Below are positions 16,216 through 23,747 of a stretch of 42,525 nt of DNA, in pieces. The position numbers were made by a program, and so were the translations under genes. Below the pieces are notes generated by a model. That model did not search any database and was not told the DNA's origin. It saw only the letters and a program-made list of their open reading frames with translations. Source of the DNA: Acidobacteriaceae bacterium (GTDB lineage: Bacteria; Acidobacteriota; Terriglobia; Terriglobales; Acidobacteriaceae); the NCBI GenBank assembly GCA_030038435.1, contig JASHOY010000143.1, forward strand, positions 1-42,525, read 5' to 3'. Every line of letters starts with the position of its first letter. Within the stretch, counting starts at the first letter, position 1.

Positions 16216-17190
16216 CTATACGAGTGCGTTCGACGCGGGTAGAAAACTTCGATAGCAAACTGCACGCTCGCCATCCAGCGGATCTGTAATCGGCAGAGCT
16301 AGAAACTGTCCGACGAGTTGTACTCGCGATGATCCGCTTCTATTCTTTGTATCCAGCGGAGTAACTGCTTCCTCTGCGCCGGAAAGCGGCTGCAGACGCG
16401 GATAGTGATAGAAGATTCTTTCCCCCTGACTTCCCTCCATCGCGAATAGAGCGGACCATTCCTGGTAAAAGCATCCGCCCTCGCGATCAACGAATCCGGA
16501 TACAGCCTGAAGTTTGGCCCCAGCGGCTGGAGATCCGCCAATTAGCGGCGAAGCAAGTGTCAGTCCCGTCGGAGTCACTTGCGATACGAGTGCGACGTTG
16601 AAGGTAACCCGCCGGATGTAATCAATGTCGGCAATGGCCTGGCGCACATATGCGCCCGAGACCGGGGAACCGACATATCCAGTCTGACCGGTATAATCCG
16701 CGTCCACCACCACAATCGATCCAGCCGAGAATTTCCCAGCATCAGTTGACGCCAGCAGGATCGTGGACGCGGTGGACCCGCTTTGAATGGAAACCGCGGT
16801 AGACGCCTGGGCGCCCAACGGCGCCGGTGACGCTCCGTTCGCGGCAACCAGCACGTTCATATGCTGCGAGCCGGTAGCTAGTGCCATGGTCAACTTGGTC
16901 CAACTCTGGAATTGCACTGTCAATTGCGCTTCGATGGTCTGACGCACTTGCTCCTGGGCGGCCGCCGGAACGCCTGTCAGCACCGGAATAGATTTGCTTA
17001 CCGGCTTACGCGTAAATCCCTGCAACCATCCAAGGTCAATCCATGGTGCCGGCGGCGCATCGAGGCTGCAGTGCCCTTGCTGGGAAGGATCGAAAAGCAC
17101 AGGCGTCTGCGTGGCGCGCGAAACCGGAGCAAAATATCCGCGGATTCGGCGCGTTACTGGTGCAGGAGCCGAATAATAGGTTGCCGTCAT
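16216..17190 (-). CDS. Structural protein, tail-tube candidate
   Basis: 324 aa; its ATG follows the previous stop directly (TAAATG at 17193-17188), so it is translationally coupled. The sequence is rich in Ser, Ala, Val and Thr with beta-strand character and lacks membrane segments. It contains ITVSIQSGSTASTILLAST-like strands (about residues 125-150) and a VDREGGCFYQEWSALFAMEG segment near residue 240. Position between neck-type proteins and the hub-like protein is where the tail-tube gene stands in tailed phages. No named family is recognised; the call is by position and composition. Confidence 0.45.
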   Translation of the reverse strand: MTATYYSAPAPVTRRIRGYFAPVSRATQTPVLFDPSQQGHCSLDAPPAPWIDLGWLQGFTRKPVSKSIPVLTGVPAAAQEQVRQTIEAQLTVQFQSWTKLTMALATGSQHMNVLVAANGASPAPLGAQASTAVSIQSGSTASTILLASTDAGKFSAGSIVVVDADYTGQTGYVGSPVSGAYVRQAIADIDYIRRVTFNVALVSQVTPTGLTLASPLIGGSPAAGAKLQAVSGFVDREGGCFYQEWSALFAMEGSQGERIFYHYPRLQPLSGAEEAVTPLDTKNRSGSSRVQLVGQFLALPITDPLDGERAVCYRSFLPASNALV

Positions 17191-17676
17191 TTACTCCCCC
17201 TGCTCCTGGTAGCTATAGACCATCACCTTCGCCAAGCGGCTCAGGCAGTCGCGTTGAGTGGCAATCGGCGCAATTACCGGCTCATCCCAGAAGACGTGCG
17301 TCAACATCGTAGTCGGTGGCGTTGTCGAGTAATTAAGCTTGGGAGTCCAATAGGGGCTTAGCATTGTGGTCAGCTCCGAATCCATTTCACTTAGTAATCT
17401 GCCGCGATCCAAACCACCGAAGGCCTGCGTGCCGCATGTTTGAAAGAGAATCTGACATTCCGCAGCTACCATGGTTGAGCATAAATCTGTGTCGACGGCA
17501 AGGCCCAGCCAACGCAGTACAAAAACATCATTGGGAAGCTGACTAGATGGAGCTTCCGCTTCCTCAACCAGGATCCCAGGTCTCACCGTCCCACGCAGCA
17601 AAATCGTCCGCTGCGGGTTTATGGTCGTAAGACGCATACGTAACGCCACATAGAAGGAATCTTTCGCATTTTGCAT
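17191..17676 (-). CDS. Head-tail neck / tail-completion candidate
   Basis: 161 aa with no recognised family. It begins with a mixed helical part and has RTILLRGTVRPGILVEEAEAP as a beta hairpin. A central segment, FGGLDRGRLLSEMDSELTTML, has the acidic-helix look of minor capsid or tail-terminator proteins. It ends directly before the next start codon (TAAATG), showing coupling with the tail-tube candidate. Size and place after the connector gene fit a tail-completion or tail-terminator protein. No signal or membrane segment is present. Confidence 0.45.
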   Translation of the reverse strand: MQNAKDSFYVALRMRLTTINPQRTILLRGTVRPGILVEEAEAPSSQLPNDVFVLRWLGLAVDTDLCSTMVAAECQILFQTCGTQAFGGLDRGRLLSEMDSELTTMLSPYWTPKLNYSTTPPTTMLTHVFWDEPVIAPIATQRDCLSRLAKVMVYSYQEQGE

Positions 17677-17757
17677 AAGTAACCCCGGTTAATAACTGCA
17701 GTTCGAAGGGGCATACCGAAGAGCGCTGGACGATTCAATAGACCCATCGCAATGTGG

Positions 17758-18192
17758 TTACAGCCCTTGCGTTTGCATCTCGCGCAACAGCAGCCGGTAC
17801 ATGTACACCTGGCCGAAGGCTTCATTGGAGGCGACAGACTCTATCAAATATTGCTGTTCGCTCACTGTTACCGCGAGAGTCATGGCAAACAGAGACTGAG
17901 CCGAAGGCAGGTCCAGGGCGTTTACTTGCTGTTCTACGCTTGTTGCCGAAGCCAACATCTCCCACTTGGTTTCGCTACCTTCATACAGGCTAGGCCGCAG
18001 CTTGCGCATCAATACCGGGCTTATCATTACTTCAGCAAAGTTCGTGGCGACCAATCCTACCTCGGACATATTCGAATCCGTGGTCGCGCCCGTGACGCGC
18101 AGGAGCGCTGATGTACCGGTGACACTTCGTAACAAGGCGTCGGCTAGCATCTGTGGCGCCCCTACTGGATTCCGCGGTGCTGTATCGCTCAT
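17758..18192 (-). CDS. Unrecognised structural-cluster protein
   Basis: 144 aa, starting 3 bp after the stop of the connector gene, so it belongs to the same translation chain. The sequence is mostly helical and includes LADALLRSVTGTSALLRVTG and a hydrophilic C-terminal helix, AFGQVYMYRLLLREMQTQGL. I do not recognise the family. Its place between the connector-like protein and the neck-like protein suggests a head-tail joining role. An 81-bp gap follows before the next gene, with no clear feature in it. Confidence 0.45.
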   Translation of the reverse strand: MSDTAPRNPVGAPQMLADALLRSVTGTSALLRVTGATTDSNMSEVGLVATNFAEVMISPVLMRKLRPSLYEGSETKWEMLASATSVEQQVNALDLPSAQSLFAMTLAVTVSEQQYLIESVASNEAFGQVYMYRLLLREMQTQGL

Positions 18193-18195
18193 CGC

Positions 18196-18819
18196 TCACC
18201 CCAGCCTGCTCGCCACATATGGACGGAGCCATGCCTGTACCGTCTCGTCTACCAGCGAACTGGAGAAATACTGCATCTGCATAGTGTCGATCCGGGATTT
18301 ACTGGCGTTTAGCGCCGGAGTTGCCTGGGCGTTGCGAACAATCTGTGCGCAAGCCGTCTTAACGTCGTCACCAATCGTCGCCAGCCCGGCGGTATAAGTG
18401 ACCGAAACTTCGTTGTAAGGTAGTCCCAGCAAATTCCAGGGTAGTGACAACTCGCCTGTGGACGGATCGTAGTCGATGGAATTGGGATCGATCGCCGTCC
18501 ATTGTCCGGGCAGAGAAAATGCCCACGCGATTTCCAAAAGCGGTTCGTTGGGCAACTCACCTCGCCGCGGCCGCGCATAGCGGCCTTCGGTGGCGACGAT
18601 CGGCGTCGTCGCCGCGCCCAGGGGCGCGAGTGGGAGATAAGTCAGGTGCACTGTCTGCGATCCCCTGGTCAGCCGCAGACGCTCGGTATACTGAATCACA
18701 TTCAGATCCGGGCGTCTGCAATAGCTGTTGATTAATGCTGTCGCCGCGGTGATCCAGTCTGCTGTAGTTCCGGCCGGCAATCCATAATTTGGATAATCCG
18801 CTGGCTGCAGATATGCCAT
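18196..18819 (-). CDS. Head-tail connector (gp6-like) protein
   Basis: 207 aa with a good ribosome site (GGAAGG) before the ATG. It opens with LQPADYPNYGLP and TTADWITAATALINSYCRRP, the helical pattern of gp6-like connector or adaptor proteins. Then come YTERLRLTRGSQTVHLTYLPLAPL and FNEVSVTYTAGLATIGDDVKTAC-type segments; the latter (VTYTAGL...DVKTACAQIVRN) is common to phage connector proteins. It is the first gene after the capsid gene, the usual place. Such proteins form a ring under the portal. Confidence 0.65.
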   Translation of the reverse strand: MAYLQPADYPNYGLPAGTTADWITAATALINSYCRRPDLNVIQYTERLRLTRGSQTVHLTYLPLAPLGAATTPIVATEGRYARPRRGELPNEPLLEIAWAFSLPGQWTAIDPNSIDYDPSTGELSLPWNLLGLPYNEVSVTYTAGLATIGDDVKTACAQIVRNAQATPALNASKSRIDTMQMQYFSSSLVDETVQAWLRPYVASRLG

Positions 18820-18842
18820 ACCAATCCTTCCAGGTAAATCTG

Positions 18843-18947
18843 AGTTATCTGTTCATAGCCCCTAGTTCACAGTTCACGGTGCCCTCTCGGGACCCCTCGT
18901 CGACGCAAAGCTGAACCGCAAACTGCGAACTGCGGGCCATGAACTAT
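18843..18947. repeat. Two facing heptanucleotide-phased tracts in the capsid-connector gap
   Basis: At 18843-18877 the units are AGTTATC, TGTTCAT, AGCCCCT, AGTTCAC, AGTTCAC and a weaker last one. At 18906-18947 they are CAAAGCT, GAACCGC, AAACTGC, GAACTGC, GGGCCAT and GAACTAT. The second set is related to the reverse complement of the first (GAACT-type units, then GGGCYAT, then GAAC), so the tracts face each other. Between them GGTGCCC-TCTC-GGGACC makes a 6-bp stem with one bulge. The second tract ends 5 bp from the capsid stop. Confidence 0.55.
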
Positions 18948-18952
18948 TGTTA

Positions 18953-19921
18953 CTACCGGTCGACCAGCACCTGGCAATGCGCGAAGCTGGCGCCCTTTAC
19001 CACCACGGCGCCGAACTTGACGGCCACGTACTGATAAGTCATCGAGTTAGGAAGACCGAGTTGAAAGATGCGCGGCGCGGGATCGCCGAGCCAGTGATAC
19101 TCGATCAGTTCCTCCGTGACAATATAAGCGGGTAGCACCGCGCTCCCGGATCCGGGAGTGCCCGTGTAGCTCAAGCTCCAGTCGGGAATCAGCGGCAGAT
19201 CACCAGCCTGCGTTGACAACATCTTTACGCGGATTCCTCCGGTAATGTTATCGGTGTTTAGCACTACATTGAACTCGGTCTTCATCTCGCGATCAATAAG
19301 ATCGAGCAGCACTGGGTTTGCATAGATCGCCGTGGGCCGTACGTAGTAACCGTTGTTAGCCACCATTTGCGCTACAGCGGACTTGATGCCATCGACGATG
19401 GAGGCGGTTGTGCCGATAGTTACCGAATTGCCGCCGGCTGCGATCTGTGGAATTGCACCCATGTATTGCGTGGTGGTAGGAGCGCTCAGGCTGGTGTCGT
19501 TTCCGTTCCACAGTGCAACATCGTGAGTCACCATTACTCCGTTCACGGTGTCCACCAGGTCCTTGGCCTGCAGATAAGCGAACTGCTGCTGCTGGTTGCC
19601 CAGTTCGATGTCGAACAAGTTGTAGTTAATCTGCGCCACGATGGCCTTCAATGGCACGCTCAGTTCCACGCGAGTGGGACTTACCACCTGAGGCGCTATG
19701 CTGCGTGGATTTACGAAACCTGCGGCGCCGGGATTGGGAATGGCTGTCTCTTCGAAGAACCGAGAAGGGTGGCCGGTGGCAGGAACCTGCTTGATACGCT
19801 GGCCGAATGGACTGGAGCGGCGACAGATGTCGAAGATTTCGGTTTGATACAACGGAACTTCCAAGGCGCCTGGCCCGATGTAGTCCGCCGCGGCGTGAAT
19901 GTCTGCAAAGATTGCGTTCAT
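18953..19921 (-). CDS. Major capsid protein, HK97-fold type
   Basis: 322 aa, within the usual size of HK97-fold capsid proteins. It has the expected N-arm followed by PSRFFEETAIPNP, then VELSVPLKAIVAQINYNLFDIELG, AKDLVDTVNGVMVTHDVALWNG in the spine-helix region, a PTAIYANPVLLDLIDREMKTEF A-domain segment, and a beta-rich end. No long N-terminal delta domain is present, in line with a separate scaffold-like gene just upstream. It assembles the head around the portal. The ATG is preceded by GGAAAGAG. The assignment rests on pattern and on the portal-protease-scaffold-capsid-connector order. Confidence 0.75.
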   Translation of the reverse strand: MNAIFADIHAAADYIGPGALEVPLYQTEIFDICRRSSPFGQRIKQVPATGHPSRFFEETAIPNPGAAGFVNPRSIAPQVVSPTRVELSVPLKAIVAQINYNLFDIELGNQQQQFAYLQAKDLVDTVNGVMVTHDVALWNGNDTSLSAPTTTQYMGAIPQIAAGGNSVTIGTTASIVDGIKSAVAQMVANNGYYVRPTAIYANPVLLDLIDREMKTEFNVVLNTDNITGGIRVKMLSTQAGDLPLIPDWSLSYTGTPGSGSAVLPAYIVTEELIEYHWLGDPAPRIFQLGLPNSMTYQYVAVKFGAVVVKGASFAHCQVLVDR

Positions 19922-19951
19922 AGGCTCTTTCCGCCCCCACCATAGGGGCCA

Positions 19952-20117
19952 TTCCTAGCTGCTACTCTAAGCTGCTAGTTTGTTCGTGCCAGATCTGGCG
20001 TTGACTTGATCATTCCGCGACCACATTCCGTGATGCACCCCTTGCGGCCGCACTCAGTTATTGGCCACATTTGCGCTCACCCGCTAGCAGCCGAAGCTGG
20101 TAGCTGCAAGCCGCTAC
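19952..20117. repeat. Gap between scaffold and capsid genes with two heptad-phased stretches
   Basis: At 19952-19978 the words TTCCTAG, CTGCTAC, a 6-bp TCTAAG and CTGCTAG run on. At 20083-20117 the units are GCTAGCA, GCCGAAG, CTGGTAG, CTGCAAG and CCGCTAC, the last touching the scaffold stop codon (20117-20119). The sequence between them (19979-20082) shows nothing recognisable. Confidence 0.5.
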
Positions 20118-20515
20118 TATGCGATTGCGCCGGAGCGAAGCAGTTGCGTCTTGACTGCGATGCGCTGCTCCAGGCTCAGGCCGGAAAGCGCCGAGTCCAG
20201 GGTCCGAACATCCACTGGGCCCTCGCCGACGCCATGCTTGGCCAGCATTGCGCTGGCTGCCGCCGGCAGCGTCTTGCGCAGCGGATCTGGACCTGGCTGC
20301 GCGGCCGGAGTTTTGAGTGCCGCAAGTTCCCGCTCTGCAGCCTCCAGCTTTTCAATCAGCTCCGCCTCACGGTGGCTCTGCTCTACGGTAGCCGAAATCT
20401 TTTCCACCTCTCCGGCCAATGCACCTTGCCGCTCTTCAAGCCAGCTCAGGGCGCGCTCCAGCAGTTCGGCGGCGGCTTCAAGCCGCGCCACAATTTGTCT
20501 CTCGTCCTGTTCCAT
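20117..20515 (-). CDS. Scaffold-like coiled-coil protein
   Basis: 132 aa with a ribosome site (AAAGGAA) before the ATG. The N-terminal ~75 residues are a long charged coiled coil (ARLEAAAELLERALSWLEER, then AELIEKLEAAERELAALK). A Pro-rich hinge and a helical C-terminus (LSLEQRIAVKTQLLRSG) follow. It lies between protease and capsid genes, the position of phage scaffold genes. Scaffolds guide capsid assembly and are then removed, often by the prohead protease. No sequence family is recognised; the role is inferred from shape and place. Confidence 0.6.
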   Translation of the reverse strand: MEQDERQIVARLEAAAELLERALSWLEERQGALAGEVEKISATVEQSHREAELIEKLEAAERELAALKTPAAQPGPDPLRKTLPAAASAMLAKHGVGEGPVDVRTLDSALSGLSLEQRIAVKTQLLRSGAIA

Positions 20516-20565
20516 GCCGTTCCTTTCCTCGTGGTCTGATTTGTTGTGTGATTTTCGCCGCTAAC

Positions 20566-20602
20566 TACAGAAACGAGAAGGCTCCCAACCGGGAGCCTTC
20601 TC
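20566..20602 (-). terminator. Intrinsic-terminator-like hairpin inside the capsid cluster
   Basis: GAGAAGGCTCCC (20575-20586) and GGGAGCCTTCTC (20591-20602) form a perfect 12-bp stem with a 4-base loop. On the minus strand the stem is followed by GTTTCTG, a short interrupted U tract. It lies after the protease gene and 60 bp before the scaffold start, so it may act as a partial terminator or RNA-processing site that sets relative levels. Confidence 0.65.
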
Positions 20603-20660
20603 CGTCCAGTATGCTGACTTGTTAGCTCGCTAACTTACTGATATCTATCTCGATAATCTG

Positions 20661-21218
20661 TTAACTTGCCATACGAAAACTCGTTTGGCGGTATGCTGCC
20701 TTTTCGCGAAGCAAGATCGCCGCGCCGGTGAAAGTCACACGGGTGAGTTTCCATATCTCCGCGCGCATATCCTCCACGCGCGCGTCGGCTACCTCATAAC
20801 TCATACCCAGTGCATAAGGATCGGCGTCGGCGCAGGTCTGAAGAGCTTCGGCAACCTCGGGAAAATCGCGCGCATAAAGATAACCGCGCACTATCAGCCG
20901 CTGTCCTATCAGGTTGGCCTCAGTGAGCAATCCGATCTTGCGCCGGGCATCGTGGCCGTCCCAGCCCGGCCGATAATCCACGGCCATGCCCAGCAGCGAA
21001 GGCAGGGCTTTCTCCGCGGCTTCGTGCGTCAACATCACCCTATGGCCGCGAGCTCCGGCTGGCGCCCGGTCGCTGGCTGCGTTCACCACCGTCAAAACCC
21101 CCTCGAAAGGTACCCGGTTCGGGTGCCCTTCCACGGGGGGAAACTTTACCGCCATCGCCTCTAATTGCATGCGTTCTCTGCCCGTTTGATTTTTCTCGCT
21201 TTGTTCACTTATTCTCAT
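20661..21218 (-). CDS. Prohead maturation protease-like protein
   Basis: 185 aa; its ATG overlaps the portal stop (ATGA at 21215-21218). A GWDGHD motif (His about residue 89) and LGMSYEV (Ser about residue 140), about 50 residues apart, match the His/Ser spacing of HK97-type (S78/U35-like) prohead proteases. Beta strands such as GQRLIVRGYLY and KLTRVTFTGAAILLREKAAY lie where expected. Such enzymes trim scaffold and capsid during head maturation. The first ~22 residues look disordered; internal ATGs at residues 17 and 22 are possible starts. The family call is by motif and neighbours. Confidence 0.68.
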   Translation of the reverse strand: MRISEQSEKNQTGRERMQLEAMAVKFPPVEGHPNRVPFEGVLTVVNAASDRAPAGARGHRVMLTHEAAEKALPSLLGMAVDYRPGWDGHDARRKIGLLTEANLIGQRLIVRGYLYARDFPEVAEALQTCADADPYALGMSYEVADARVEDMRAEIWKLTRVTFTGAAILLREKAAYRQTSFRMAS

Positions 21219-22495
21219 GCGGCACCCCGTTCTTGAATTAGGTCGACATGCGCCGCCCCATCCTGTTCTAGCGGCGCCAGCCCGCGCATGGCTCGCACTT
21301 CGTTCACGGTTAGCACGCCGGCCTGCAGTAATTGCACCTGCACCGCCAATTCCGTTTGTTCGTCGCGGGCGCTCAGTTCGTTGAAGGCAAACTCAAACTC
21401 CCGCCACCCGATGCACTTCCCGAAGAGATCGCGCGTGAGGTGTCCCGCCAGAAGCACGGCCAGCGGTGAAATTGCCCCGCGAAATGCTTCATCCGCCATC
21501 TCCGAAGCAGTTGATTGGTTTACGTCTGCTTCCAGTCCGAGCATCAGCGGAGGTAAGCTGAACGCATTCGCCACCATACGGATCAGGAATTCCTGCCATG
21601 CCAAGCGCAGATCGGCATCCGTACCCTGAGCAAAACGCAAAACCTCCGGCTTCTGCTCGGTCGAAAGTAGCGGCACCCTGCCCGTCCCCTCGATCTCGTC
21701 CTGCCACCACCGGATCAGCCGGTCGTGCTGTGCCGGCGTGGCTTCGTTCAGCCACAACGCATACTGCGCCACCGAATTTGCCGCCAGCTTTCCCGCAAAG
21801 CGGTGGGCGCTTAGGAACTGGTTCACGGTTTCAAACGCCACTTCCAGCGGACCCAGCCCAAAAGGTGTAAAGCTGCGGGGATTCATGCGGATGTAAATCA
21901 ACTGGTCGTCGCGCAAATCCACCGCGCTTGATTCCATTTGCCCCGGCAGTGCCTGTGCATAGCGCGGCGAGCTTGCTTGCCCATCCCACTTGGCGTTGAT
22001 GCGGATCGAAGCTCCGTCTACCGGCCACAGCATCGCCGGCCGCTCCGGATCGCCAGTCGGCTCCATCTCGATGGCGCCGAATCCGCCTGTCAGTGCATCT
22101 TCGATCGCCTGTTCCATCAACGTGCGGAAACTGTCGGTATCGTTCGGCTCTTCCAGAACCCGGCGCAACGCCCGCAGTTTGCGCTCCAAGAAGGCCACGT
22201 CTTCGGGGCGCGCCCCACGGCGTACGCGCACCTGCCAGTCCATCGCTGCAATGCGATCCTTAATGACATTGATTGCCCGACGCACCACGGGAGTCTCTGC
22301 AAAACGCCTCAGATTCGCCGGCGTGGGCTTGGGTAAATGTTGAATAGGAAACTGGACCGGACTCAGGATCGCCGGCATCGCCAGCGTCTTGCGTCCCGTC
22401 TCTGCTCCGGCTGCCAAGTCCGCGTTACCGCCATTCTTTCCGCGGTGGCTGGTCACCTGTCGCCAGATCTCCCGCAACTGCTTTGCTGCCCTCAC
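21215..22495 (-). CDS. Phage portal protein (HK97-family)
   Basis: 426 aa from GTG 22495, with AGAAGG 5-6 bp upstream. Portal features are LRRFAETPVVRRAINVIKDRIAAMDWQV near residue 65, EDALTGGFGAIEME, LWPVDGASIRIN, DDQLIYIRMNPRSFTPFGLGPLEVAFETVNQFL (the classic Y-x-R-x-N...PFG-SPLE region), QEFLIRMVANAFSLPPLMLGLE, and LTRDLFGKC in the C-terminal helices. Portals form the dodecameric ring through which terminase pumps DNA. A strong terminator-like hairpin stands 36-66 bp upstream, which may separate the portal-capsid block from the terminase-kinase block. Confidence 0.88.
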   Translation of the reverse strand: MRAAKQLREIWRQVTSHRGKNGGNADLAAGAETGRKTLAMPAILSPVQFPIQHLPKPTPANLRRFAETPVVRRAINVIKDRIAAMDWQVRVRRGARPEDVAFLERKLRALRRVLEEPNDTDSFRTLMEQAIEDALTGGFGAIEMEPTGDPERPAMLWPVDGASIRINAKWDGQASSPRYAQALPGQMESSAVDLRDDQLIYIRMNPRSFTPFGLGPLEVAFETVNQFLSAHRFAGKLAANSVAQYALWLNEATPAQHDRLIRWWQDEIEGTGRVPLLSTEQKPEVLRFAQGTDADLRLAWQEFLIRMVANAFSLPPLMLGLEADVNQSTASEMADEAFRGAISPLAVLLAGHLTRDLFGKCIGWREFEFAFNELSARDEQTELAVQVQLLQAGVLTVNEVRAMRGLAPLEQDGAAHVDLIQERGAA

Positions 22496-22520
22496 GCGTA
22501 CCTTCTTTCTCTATTGCCTG

Positions 22521-22561
22521 AAAAGCAAAAGAGGCACGACCCTTGAAAAGGGCGGTGCCTC
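22521..22561 (-). terminator. Intrinsic terminator between DUF3037 and portal genes
   Basis: GAGGCAC (22531-22537) and GTGCCTC (22555-22561) pair around an inner CCCTT/AAGGG stem with a 3-base loop. On the minus strand the hairpin is directly followed by TTTTGCTTTT (22530-22521). This is a convincing Rho-independent terminator for transcripts coming from the terminase, kinase and DUF3037 genes. Confidence 0.75.
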
Positions 22562-22757
22562 CTGATCCTGAGTTTCAAGTGAGCGGTAACTCGCATCCAG
22601 CGATCGCTAACTCGTCATTTTTTAAACGAAAAATACAATGCTATGACAAAGCTTGAGTTATCGGCGAACCGATCCGGAGATACTCTCTTTCGTCCTTACT
22701 CATAGACGATGAGTCATAACTCCAGCCCATAAAGCAATATCATCAAAACGGGATCAC
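22562..22757. other. Gap before the terminator, with weak phased repeats
   Basis: GGTAACT (22585) and GCTAACT (22606) stand 21 bp (three heptads) apart, each followed by CG. The stretch 22620-22750 is AT-richer than its neighbours and holds scattered words such as TGAGTTAT and TCATAACTC. A promoter for the portal block may lie here, but no clear -35/-10 pair was found. Confidence 0.3.
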
Positions 22758-23591
22758 TTATATCCGCAACTCTCTCCGCGCTGTTTCCGCCACTCGCCCC
22801 AAATTCGAGGTCGTTAACACCCGGATCCGATGCTCCTCCATCGTTTCCACACCGAACCGGTAGAGGGCCAGTCGCTCCGGTTCGTCGTCGGTTGCTCCCA
22901 GCTTGGCTGCCGGCTCAATCACCGCCGTCAACTCTAGGTTCGCCTTCTCCACCCGCTCCACTCCCGCGTGCAGTCCCAACGATGAAAAAGCCAGCACCTT
23001 TGCCATTTCCAATCCCGGCTCCAGGCTGACGGCATGAAACATACGTACTATTCCGTTCGGCCTGTACCCGGCGTCGATGCGCAACGGATCTCCCGACCGC
23101 GTGTATTCGGAGACCGCAATCCGCTTCCGCATCAAATCCCAGACCCCGGCGTGCTCAAATTCGGCCCGCATCTGCATCTGGATCGCCACCCGCCCGGTTA
23201 CCCGCGGCAACCGCTCTCTCGGTGGCGGATCGACGTAGAGCCGCATCAACTCCTCCACTCCGGCGGGAAGGCTTTCAGCCAGGTATGCTTTGCCTTCCGT
23301 CATCTGCACGCTCAGTGAAAGCGAATCCTCGAGCAAACGCATCAGGCCTGCGCCCGTCGATGAATCCAGCCGTCTGCGCAGTTCAGCTTCCATCCCCTCC
23401 AGCAGCTCCGTGTCGGCATCAGGGTCAAGACAACGGACGCGTCTCCAGTCGCGGGTGAATTGCACTACTGTCCGCTTGCTCTCCGGTTCGTGCAAAATGA
23501 TGCCGATGTGCACGTACTCGTTTCGCACCGCGTCCGGCACATACCGCACAAGGTGGAATTCGCAGCCGCGTCTCTCAGTTCCGCTAGCCAT
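22758..23591 (-). CDS. DUF3037 domain protein, partner of HipA-like kinase
   Basis: 277 aa from ATG 23591 (the frame opens at TTG 23597). The start, CEFHLVRYVPDAVRNEYVHIGIILHEP, is the DUF3037 signature, and FTRDWRRVRCLDPDAD follows. A long C-terminal part (about residues 130-277) is beta/alpha and includes WDLMRKRIAVSEYTRSGDPLRIDAGYRP. Genes of this family are commonly found next to HipA-like (HipA_2) kinases, as here. The function of the pair is not settled; a toxin-antitoxin-like or signalling role is possible. The pair is inserted between terminase and portal and ends before a terminator. Confidence 0.8.
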   Translation of the reverse strand: MASGTERRGCEFHLVRYVPDAVRNEYVHIGIILHEPESKRTVVQFTRDWRRVRCLDPDADTELLEGMEAELRRRLDSSTGAGLMRLLEDSLSLSVQMTEGKAYLAESLPAGVEELMRLYVDPPPRERLPRVTGRVAIQMQMRAEFEHAGVWDLMRKRIAVSEYTRSGDPLRIDAGYRPNGIVRMFHAVSLEPGLEMAKVLAFSSLGLHAGVERVEKANLELTAVIEPAAKLGATDDEPERLALYRFGVETMEEHRIRVLTTSNLGRVAETARRELRI

Positions 23592-23634
23592 AATCAACTC
23601 AGACTTTGCCTCGCAGTGCCTGGATTCCAGTCGC

Positions 23635-23747
23635 TTTAAGTCTCTGGCCAGCTGCTCACAAATCTTTCATCGGCCAAAGCATAGATTCCCACAATCGTTC
23701 CTTCCCAACCAGCTGAAGACTAGGAACTGGCAGCCGGAAGCTCACAT
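23635..23747. repeat. Kinase-DUF3037 gap with heptad-phased tract
   Basis: From 23706 to 23747 six 7-bp units each begin with C: CAACCAG, CTGAAGA, CTAGGAA, CTGGCAG, CCGGAAG and CTCACAT. The last ends at the stop codon of the kinase gene (23748). A weaker phased stretch may cover about 23635-23670. The rest of the gap shows nothing else. Confidence 0.5.
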
